From NCBI GenBank assembly GCA_002342545.1, contig DDQE01000061.1, positions 1 to 26,829 of the forward strand: a stretch of 26,829 nt of DNA, read 5' to 3'. Below, in pieces: positions 21,588-26,829 of this stretch. The DNA is from Caryophanales bacterium UBA2450. GTDB taxonomy: Bacteria; Bacillota_I; Bacilli_A; RFN20; CAG-826. The position numbers and the translations under genes were made by a program. Each line of letters starts with the position of its first letter. Within the stretch, counting starts at the first letter, position 1. Below the pieces are notes generated by a model, which had not been told where the DNA came from, made no database searches, and saw only the letters and a list, made by a program, of their open reading frames with translations.

Positions 21588-22484
21588 ATGCAACTAGTAA
21601 TTTTAGCCGCTGGTATGGGAAGTAGATTCGGCGGACTTAAACAAATGGAGAAAATGGATGAAGCAGGTAACTTCTTACTTGACTATTCGATTTATGATGC
21701 GAAAAGAGCAGGATTTTCTTCTGTAGTATTTATTATTAAGAAAGCCTTCTTTGAAGACTTTAAAAACTCAATTGGTAAAAGAGTGGAGAAATTAATCAAA
21801 GTAGATTATGCTTTCCAAGAATTAGATGATTTACCAGTTGGATTTAGCGTTCCTGAAGAGCGAGAAAAGCCATGGGGCACAGCGCACGCTATTTACGCTG
21901 CTAGAGATTTAATTAAAGAAGATTTCATTATTATTAACGGCGATGACTTCTACGGCAAAGAAACGTATGAAGTCGCTTATAAATATTTAGCCTCTTTACC
22001 TAAAGGTAGTAGAGGTAAATACGCGAATGTTGCCTTTAACGTCAGTAACACTATGACCGAAAATGGAGCAGTTAAAAGAGGTGTAGCCTTCTGTAAAGAT
22101 GGCTATTTAACAAAGTTAGTGGAGTCCTCTATTGAAAAAGTGAACGGAGAAATCGTCTGTAAACCATTAGATGGCTCTGAAGAATTTAAAGTACCTCCAA
22201 CTCAACTCGTGTCAATGAATTTATTCTGCTTTAACTTAGATTTATTGGAACATCTTAAAAACCGCTTCCCAGTGTGGTTAAAAGAAAATATTAATGTTCC
22301 TAAATCCGAATTTTTAATCCCAACAGTGGTGGATGAACTTGTTCATGAAGGTAAAGCAACATTAAAAGTATTAGAAACCTCTAGTGTGTGGTTTGGAGTC
22401 ACTTATAAAGAAGATAAGCCAGGTGTTGTTAAAGCGTTAAAAGCTTTAGTCGATAAAGGCGAATATAAAGAAGGATTATATTAA
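21588..22484 (+). CDS. Sugar-1-phosphate-type nucleotidyltransferase
   Basis: The 298-residue protein has the nucleotidyltransferase fold's NTP-binding start LAAGMGSRFGGLKQ (6-19), where the usual loop is GxGxRxxxxxxK. A central NGDDFYG (117-123) has the metal-binding aspartates, and PWGTAHAIYAARD (96-108) is typical of base or sugar binding. Family members activate sugar phosphates or similar groups as nucleotide diphosphates. The closest pattern I know is a group annotated as UTP-glucose-1-phosphate uridylyltransferase-like, but the substrate cannot be read here. A strong AAGGAG site lies 10 nt before the ATG. The gene has its own -10 box and terminator. It could feed the polysaccharide path suggested at the left end, but it is not linked to it. 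Confidence 0.82.
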   Translation: MQLVILAAGMGSRFGGLKQMEKMDEAGNFLLDYSIYDAKRAGFSSVVFIIKKAFFEDFKNSIGKRVEKLIKVDYAFQELDDLPVGFSVPEEREKPWGTAHAIYAARDLIKEDFIIINGDDFYGKETYEVAYKYLASLPKGSRGKYANVAFNVSNTMTENGAVKRGVAFCKDGYLTKLVESSIEKVNGEIVCKPLDGSEEFKVPPTQLVSMNLFCFNLDLLEHLKNRFPVWLKENINVPKSEFLIPTVVDELVHEGKATLKVLETSSVWFGVTYKEDKPGVVKALKALVDKGEYKEGLY

Positions 22485-22490
22485 TAAATG

Positions 22491-22513
22491 AGTCTGGTAA
22501 CCCCAGACTTTTT
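22491..22513 (+). terminator. Terminator after the nucleotidyltransferase gene
   Basis: AGTCTGG (22491-22497) pairs with CCAGACT (22503-22509) around TAACC and runs into TTTTT. The tail overlaps the candidate -10 box of the next gene. Confidence 0.85.
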
Positions 22514-22518
22514 ATAAA
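22513..22518 (+). promoter_or_regulatory. Candidate -10 box of the gene at 22526
   Basis: TATAAA ends 7 nt before the ATG, with no Shine-Dalgarno site between. It is directly fused to the T-tail of the preceding terminator. There is no extended TG element, so it is weaker than the other examples of this layout. Confidence 0.4.
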
Positions 22519-22525
22519 AGTTGTT

Positions 22526-22801
22526 ATGTATCAAGGTCGACACTGTAACATAAATGACTATCAATATTTAGTAAGAGCCTCTAAAGAATTTTTATTACTT
22601 ATCAATAGGGACAATCTCGACTTAAAAAATCTTAATTCTTATTTAAAAATTTTTAGTGATTTTGATTTTGATATATCTTCAAAAATCGGAATGTGCCTAG
22701 AAAAATTAAGTACCGAAAAAGATAAATATCTTTCTAAAATTACGAGTCTATTATATGAACTTAAAAATAACGTTTTAGTGGACATTAACGAACATAACTA
22801 G
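22526..22801 (+). CDS. Small hypothetical protein
   Basis: I do not recognise this 91-residue product. It is soluble, has no signal or membrane helix, and looks largely helical, with Leu/Ile at regular spacing over residues 12-85. It has one Cys near each of positions 7 and 57. It is a plausible gene: it fills the space between two good terminators in one open frame on the same strand as its neighbours. It has no Shine-Dalgarno site, and its start follows a -10-like TATAAA by 7 nt. Codon use is A/T-rich, like other weakly expressed genes of the window. Confidence 0.6.
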   Translation: MYQGRHCNINDYQYLVRASKEFLLLINRDNLDLKNLNSYLKIFSDFDFDISSKIGMCLEKLSTEKDKYLSKITSLLYELKNNVLVDINEHN

Positions 22802-22810
22802 GTTAGTTAA

Positions 22811-22842
22811 AAGGTATCAAAAAATAAATTTGATACTTTTTT
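22811..22842 (+). terminator. Terminator before the gap operon
   Basis: GTATCAAA (22814-22821) pairs with TTTGATAC (22829-22836) around AAATAAA and is followed by TTTTTT. Confidence 0.88.
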
Positions 22843-22843
22843 A

Positions 22844-22871
22844 TTGCACAAAAAAATACATATAGTATAAA
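22844..22871 (+). promoter_or_regulatory. Promoter of the gap-pgk-tpiA operon
   Basis: TTGCAC (22844-22849) and TATAAA (22866-22871) are 16 nt apart. The leader of about 30 nt carries a full AAGGAGG ribosome site (22890-22896) 10 nt before the ATG. Confidence 0.6.
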
Positions 22872-22877
22872 CTATAT
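22860..22877. promoter_or_regulatory. Inverted repeat over the gap operon -10 box (candidate operator)
   Basis: ATATAGT (22860-22866) and ACTATAT (22871-22877) are inverted copies separated by ATAA, exactly across the -10 box. It could bind a glycolysis regulator, but none is encoded in the window and the repeat is AT-rich. Confidence 0.4.
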
Positions 22878-22906
22878 AACGCAGTGAAAAAGGAGGCATT
22901 TATATA

Positions 22907-23977
22907 ATGTCAGTAAAAGTTGCAATTAACGGATTCGGTCGTATTGGCCGTTTAGCATTTAGACAAATGTTTGGTGCTGAAGGATATGAAATCGTCGCGA
23001 TTAACGATTTAACTTCCCCAAAGATGTTGGCTAATTTATTAAAGTATGACACCGCTCAAGGTGGATACTGCGGAGTCGTCGGAGAAAATTTACACACTGT
23101 TTCCTCTAAAGAACCAGTCGTCGACGAAGAAACCAAAGCGGTCCTTCAACCAGGTTCTATTACAGTGGACGGCAAAGAAATCACCATCTACGCAGAACCA
23201 AAAGCTGAAAAATTACCTTGGGGTAAATTAGGTGTTGATGTCGTCTTAGAATGTACAGGTTTCTATACTTCTAAAGCCAAAGCACAAGCTCATATCGACG
23301 CAGGTGCTAGAAAAGTCGTTATCTCTGCTCCAGCAGGAAATGACTTACCAACTATCGTCTTCTCAGTCAATGAAAAGACCTTAACAAGCAAAGATACTAT
23401 TATCTCTGCTGCTAGCTGTACCACTAACTGCTTAGCCCCTATGGCCAAAGCTCTTAATGATGCATTCCCAATTCAATCTGGTATCATGACCACAGTTCAC
23501 GCTTATACTGGTGATCAAATGATCTTAGATGGACCACACAGAAAAGGTGATTTAAGAAGAGCCCGTGCTGGTGCTGCTAATATCGTTCCAAATAGTACAG
23601 GTGCTGCTAAAGCTATTGGCTTAGTTATTCCTGAACTCAATGGTAAACTCATTGGTAGTGCACAACGTGTTCCAGTTCCAACTGGTTCCACAACTATCTT
23701 AGTGGCAGTTGTTAAAGGTGAAGAAGTCACTAAAGAAGCAATCAACGCTGCTATGAAAGCTCAAGCAAGTGCTTCCTTCGGTTATACTGAAGAACAATTA
23801 GTCTCTTCCGATGTTATCGGTATGAGATTTGGTTCCTTATTCGATGCTACTCAAACCATGGTCACCAAGATCTCTGATGGCTTATTCCAAGTCCAAGTTG
23901 TCTCTTGGTATGACAATGAAAACTCTTATACTTCCCAAATGGTGAGAACCATTAAATACTTTGCAGAATTAAAATAA
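22907..23977 (+). CDS. gap: Glyceraldehyde-3-phosphate dehydrogenase
   Basis: The enzyme converts glyceraldehyde-3-phosphate, phosphate and NAD+ to 1,3-bisphosphoglycerate in glycolysis. The Rossmann motif NGFGRIGR is at residues 8-15. D34 in AINDL favours NAD+ over NADP+. The catalytic C171 lies in SAASCTTNC and H198 in TTVHAYTGDQ. The protein has 356 residues, about 20 more than most bacterial forms. The extra length is around residues 60-85, between the YDTAQGGY segment and SITVDGKEI, a surface region. It has the best ribosome site of the window and C-ending codons, suggesting very high expression. It opens the glycolytic operon. Confidence 0.97.
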   Translation: MSVKVAINGFGRIGRLAFRQMFGAEGYEIVAINDLTSPKMLANLLKYDTAQGGYCGVVGENLHTVSSKEPVVDEETKAVLQPGSITVDGKEITIYAEPKAEKLPWGKLGVDVVLECTGFYTSKAKAQAHIDAGARKVVISAPAGNDLPTIVFSVNEKTLTSKDTIISAASCTTNCLAPMAKALNDAFPIQSGIMTTVHAYTGDQMILDGPHRKGDLRRARAGAANIVPNSTGAAKAIGLVIPELNGKLIGSAQRVPVPTGSTTILVAVVKGEEVTKEAINAAMKAQASASFGYTEEQLVSSDVIGMRFGSLFDATQTMVTKISDGLFQVQVVSWYDNENSYTSQMVRTIKYFAELK

Positions 23978-24009
23978 GTATTAGGGCATTATAAGTTAAC
24001 AAACAAAAT

Positions 24010-24033
24010 AAGCGCCCACTCGTTTGGGCGCTT
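24010..24033 (+). repeat. GC-rich hairpin between gap and pgk
   Basis: AAGCGCCCA (24010-24018) and TGGGCGCTT (24025-24033) form a perfect 9-bp stem around CTCGTT. The tail is TATATTTA and not a clean T-run, so termination would be partial. It may stabilise the gap message or lower pgk-tpiA expression. Confidence 0.85.
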
Positions 24034-24056
24034 TATATTTATAAAGGAGAAAAAAC

Positions 24057-25262
24057 ATGTTATTAGTTAAAGACATGAAAGATTTAAAAGGAAAACGTGT
24101 TATCGTCAGAGTCGATTTCAACGTTCCTCAAAAAGGTGGAGTCATTTCCGATGACAACAGAATCGTCGCTGCTTTACCTACTATTAAAGAATTAATCGGT
24201 AAAGGTGCAAGAGTAGTTTTAATGTCTCACTTAGGTAAAGTGAAACACAAAGAAGCTCCAGAAGTTGTTGAAGAACAAAAGAAAAAGAATAATATGGCTC
24301 CGGTCGCGATTCGTTTAGGCGAATTATTAGGTCAACCAGTGAAATTCTGCCCAGCTACTAGAGGAGAAGAATTAAAAGCTGCTGTTGCCTCTTTAAAAGA
24401 CGGAGAAGTCTTATTAATGCAAAATACCCGTTATGAAAAGGGTGAAGAGAAAAACGACCCAGAATTATCTAAAGAATGGGCAAGTTTAGGTGATGCCTTT
24501 GTGATGGACGCTTTTGGTAGTGCTCATAGAGCTCATGCTTCTACATACGGCATTCCTGAAATCTTAAAAGGCGAAGGAAAGCAAGTCGCTATCGGCTACT
24601 TAGTTGAAAAAGAAGTTGTCTCTTTAGAGAAAGTCGTTAATGTTCCTGCTAGTGGACATCCTTATGTTGCTATTTTAGGCGGCTTTAAAGTTTCTGATAA
24701 AATCAAAGTTATCGATTCTTTACTCAAGAAATGTGACAAAGTCATTATTGGTGGAGCGATGGCCTATACTTTCGCTGTTGCTCTTGGTAAGAAAGTTGGT
24801 AATTCCCCATTTGAAGCCGATCAAGTTGAATATGCAAAACGTATGTATGATACTGGTAAGATCTTACTTCCAGTAGATGCAGTGGTCGCTAATGATTTTG
24901 AAAACCCAACTGATATCAGAACTGTTGAAGGTGATATCCCAGATGGATTCCAAGGTATGGATATTGGTCCAAAGACTAGAGAAATTTACGCTAAAGAAAT
25001 TTCTAAAGCTAAGACCGTTTTCTGGAATGGTCCAATGGGTGTCTTTGAAAGAGACGAATTTACCGCTGGCACAGTGGCAGTTTGTAAAGCTTGTGCAGAA
25101 TTAAAAGATGCATTCACTGTTATTGGTGGTGGTGATTCTGCTTCTGCTGCTAAAAAACTCGGCTTTAAAGATAAATTCTCACACGTCTCTACTGGTGGAG
25201 GAGCATCTTTGGAAATGATTGAAAATGACGGTCATCTTCCAGGAATTGATGTTATCAAATAA
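24057..25262 (+). CDS. pgk: Phosphoglycerate kinase
   Basis: The enzyme transfers phosphate from 1,3-bisphosphoglycerate to ADP. The 401-residue protein has the substrate motif RVDFNVP (18-24), the LMSHLGK loop (55-61) and the nucleotide-domain segment WNGPMGVFE. The C-terminal GGGDSASA is where most family members have GGGDSVAA or similar. LGGFKVSDKI has Phe at a position that is usually Ala, and the usual NVRF reads NTRY. These are mild differences, and the protein is full length. An AAGGAG site lies 7 nt before the ATG. The stop overlaps the tpiA start (TAATG), so the two are translationally coupled. Confidence 0.97.
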   Translation: MLLVKDMKDLKGKRVIVRVDFNVPQKGGVISDDNRIVAALPTIKELIGKGARVVLMSHLGKVKHKEAPEVVEEQKKKNNMAPVAIRLGELLGQPVKFCPATRGEELKAAVASLKDGEVLLMQNTRYEKGEEKNDPELSKEWASLGDAFVMDAFGSAHRAHASTYGIPEILKGEGKQVAIGYLVEKEVVSLEKVVNVPASGHPYVAILGGFKVSDKIKVIDSLLKKCDKVIIGGAMAYTFAVALGKKVGNSPFEADQVEYAKRMYDTGKILLPVDAVVANDFENPTDIRTVEGDIPDGFQGMDIGPKTREIYAKEISKAKTVFWNGPMGVFERDEFTAGTVAVCKACAELKDAFTVIGGGDSASAAKKLGFKDKFSHVSTGGGASLEMIENDGHLPGIDVIK

Positions 25263-26017
25263 TGAGAAAAAAATTATTACTTGGCAACTGGAAAATGAAT
25301 AAACTTGCTTCTGAAGCAAAAGAATTTGCTTTAGCAAGTGTTCCATTTGCTGCTTTAGCAAAAAAGAACAACATTGAAATTGGCGTCGCTCCAACTTATT
25401 TATCTTTAGCAACTGTAAAAGAACATGCTTCTAAAGATATGATTGTTGCTGCTCAAAACGTCCATTTTATGGACCATGGCGCCTATACTGGAGAAGTCTC
25501 TATTCCAATGTTAAAAGAATTTGGCATTGATTGGGTGATTATCGGTCACTCTGAAAGAAGAGCCTATGATAATGAAACTAATGAAAAATGCCATGAAAAG
25601 ATGAAAGCCTTATTTGAGAATAATATGGTACCAGTCTATTGCGTTGGTGAAACTTTAGCGGAATTTGACGCTGGTAAAACTAAAGAAGTAGTTGGTAAGC
25701 AAGTAAAAGAAGGCTTAAAAGATTTTACAGCCGAACAAGTCGCTAGATTAGTTGTTGCTTATGAACCAGTTTGGTCAATTGGAACTGGTAAAAATGCTTC
25801 TAGCGAGATTGCTCAAGATATTTGTAGCTATATTAGAAGTATCTTAAAGGAAATGTTTGGTGGTGTTGCTGAAGAAATCCGTATTTTATATGGTGGATCA
25901 GTTAAACCAGTCAACGTTAAAGAATACTTATCTTGTCCAGATGTTGATGGCGCTTTAGTTGGAGGAGCCTCTTTAAAGATTGAATCTTTTGAAGAATTAT
26001 TAACAAACATTTTATAA
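25262..26017 (+). CDS. tpiA: Triosephosphate isomerase
   Basis: The enzyme interconverts dihydroxyacetone phosphate and glyceraldehyde-3-phosphate. The 251-residue protein has all key residues: N9 and K11 in GNWKMNK, H96 in IIGHSERR, and E168 in AYEPVWSIGTG. The phosphate-binding loop GGS is at 211-213 and GGASL near 234. Length is normal. The start overlaps the pgk stop by one base, with no separate ribosome site, so it relies on coupling. The next gene begins 10 nt after the stop, and its AAGGAGG site shares bases with this gene's stop region. Confidence 0.97.
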   Translation: MRKKLLLGNWKMNKLASEAKEFALASVPFAALAKKNNIEIGVAPTYLSLATVKEHASKDMIVAAQNVHFMDHGAYTGEVSIPMLKEFGIDWVIIGHSERRAYDNETNEKCHEKMKALFENNMVPVYCVGETLAEFDAGKTKEVVGKQVKEGLKDFTAEQVARLVVAYEPVWSIGTGKNASSEIAQDICSYIRSILKEMFGGVAEEIRILYGGSVKPVNVKEYLSCPDVDGALVGGASLKIESFEELLTNIL

Positions 26018-26027
26018 GGAGGATTTT

Positions 26028-26753
26028 ATGAATAATCAAATTTATGAATCTCCAAATCCAGAAGTAGTTGGCCAAAAATCTAGAAGCGGAAATCTTAGTT
26101 TTGCTAAAATCTTCTTCTATATGTTCCTTGGCTTGGCTCTTACTACAGGTGTCGCCTTTGGTGTAGGGGCATTACTAGCTTATAAATGTCCTGACTTAGA
26201 AACATTTAGAAATGTCTATCTTGGATTAATGATTGGCAGTGCAGTCACTTTAGTCATTATGACATTTGTTATCAATCTAGTTTTCTTAAGAGGACGTCAC
26301 TCAATTCTTGTGCCTGCGATTATATATTGCGTGCTCATGGGTGTCTTATTATCTTCCTTCCCAATCTTTATTGACTGGAAGATCTTAGGAATGGCGTTTG
26401 GTATTACCTCAGGTATCTTCTTATTATTAACTTTGATTGCCGTTATTTCTAAAGGCAATATGTCTCCATTATTAATGCTAGGTTTTGGCTTATTAATGGG
26501 TTCTGGCATTTTAATCTTAGTTAATTTATTAATGCGCTCTAGTACTTTATATTGGGTTATCTCGTTTGCGATCTTTGCGGCGATGATGTTCATTACTATC
26601 TTTGATATTTGGAATATTAAAAAGATTACTGAACGTGGTGAGATGAGTACAAACTTAGAACTTTATTGCGCATTCACACTCTATGTAGATTTTATTTACA
26701 TTTTAATTAGAGTTATTTACTTCTTAATTCTTATTTACGGAAAAAGTAAATAA
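26028..26753 (+). CDS. Bax inhibitor-1 (YbhL/TMBIM) family membrane protein
   Basis: The 241-residue protein has about seven membrane helices (near 26-50, 61-85, 93-110, 116-138, 144-166, 172-192 and 212-237) behind a soluble N-terminus of about 24 residues. Family features are FFYMFLGLALTTGVAFGVG at the first helix, IYCVLMGVLLSSF in the middle, and FAIFAAMMFITIFDIWNI followed by ALTLYLDF-like ALYVDFIYIL near the end. The acidic residues in the last helices (D of FDIWN and D of YVDF) match the calcium/proton site of bacterial BsYetJ-type members. The role is probably ion or pH balance; the exact activity is unknown. A full AAGGAGG site lies in front, and the gene shares the glycolytic operon before a terminator. 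Confidence 0.88.
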   Translation: MNNQIYESPNPEVVGQKSRSGNLSFAKIFFYMFLGLALTTGVAFGVGALLAYKCPDLETFRNVYLGLMIGSAVTLVIMTFVINLVFLRGRHSILVPAIIYCVLMGVLLSSFPIFIDWKILGMAFGITSGIFLLLTLIAVISKGNMSPLLMLGFGLLMGSGILILVNLLMRSSTLYWVISFAIFAAMMFITIFDIWNIKKITERGEMSTNLELYCAFTLYVDFIYILIRVIYFLILIYGKSK

Positions 26754-26778
26754 TTAACTAAAAAAACTAAAAAAGAAA

Positions 26779-26810
26779 TGGTGTTATTCAGTTAACATCA
26801 TTTTTCTTTC
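26779..26810 (+). terminator. Terminator of the gap-pgk-tpiA-Bax1 operon
   Basis: TGGTGTTA (26779-26786) pairs with TAACATCA (26793-26800), one G-T pair, around TTCAGT and is followed by TTTTTCTTTC. Confidence 0.85.
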
Positions 26811-26829
26811 TAGCAGTAAAGAAAAAAGT

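Noticed and set aside
23515..23745. Open frames inside gap, pgk and tpiA (also 23046-23231, 24877-25104, 25179-25412, 25828-26010)
   Set aside because: Each lies within an intact, conserved glycolysis gene and has no own start signal.
26297..26593. Minus-strand open frame inside the Bax inhibitor-1 gene
   Set aside because: Antisense of predicted membrane helices, no ribosome site or promoter.

Overview
This window looks like the chromosome of a low-GC, Gram-positive-type bacterium with a Bacilli-like gene complement. A reduced gut lineage near Erysipelotrichales, RF39 or Acholeplasmatales is my inference; the sequence does not prove it. The bases are AT-rich. UGA is used as a stop (for example at the ends of the PAP2 and whiA genes), so this is not the Mycoplasma code. 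Pyruvate:ferredoxin oxidoreductase points to anaerobic energy metabolism. I see no rRNA, tRNA, CRISPR array, insertion sequence, phage gene or integrase. No gap between genes exceeds 300 bases; the longest is about 190.

Layout. (1) Positions 29-2166, minus strand: a Wzy/WaaL-type polysaccharide polymerase or ligase and a lipoprotein, probably the end of a cell-surface operon that continues to the left. (2) 2229-5558: rlmD (+), ttcA (-) and cysK (+), where rlmD and ttcA converge on tandem terminators and ttcA and cysK share a divergent promoter region. (3) 5562-8326: a PAP2 phosphatase, a water-type aquaporin, a small membrane protein and a small winged-helix protein. (4) 8444-11977: single-chain pyruvate:ferredoxin oxidoreductase (nifJ), with a strong promoter that carries a 12-bp palindrome. 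(5) 12069-13512: three small genes (a conserved coiled-coil protein, a P-loop kinase, a two-TM membrane protein). (6) 13597-21549: a tight, overlapping operon uvrA-lgt-HAD phosphatase-trxB-rapZ-whiA-XRE regulator. It resembles the Bacillus uvrA/hprK-lgt-ppaX and trxB-rapZ-yvcK-whiA-crh neighbourhoods, but hprK, yvcK (glmR) and crh are absent from it. (7) 21588-22801: a sugar-type nucleotidyltransferase and an unknown small protein. (8) 22907-26753: gap-pgk-tpiA glycolysis genes followed by a Bax-inhibitor-1 family membrane protein.

How the parts fit. gap, pgk and tpiA make up middle glycolysis, and PFOR takes the pyruvate on to acetyl-CoA and reduced ferredoxin. These genes have good Shine-Dalgarno sites and a more C-ending codon choice, which suggests high expression. 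Lgt would lipidate the lipoprotein at 1474-2166. TrxB supports thiol redox, and CysK makes cysteine.

Most of the region is housekeeping, and I do not see a convincing new multi-gene system. The more interesting signals are: a recurring arrangement in which genes without a Shine-Dalgarno site start 7-9 nt after a -10 box (rlmD, ttcA, the P-loop kinase, uvrA and the gene at 22526), suggesting leaderless mRNAs; a RapZ that has lost its Walker A lysine in a locus without yvcK; an unusually long Lgt; and inverted repeats at several promoters that look like operators.
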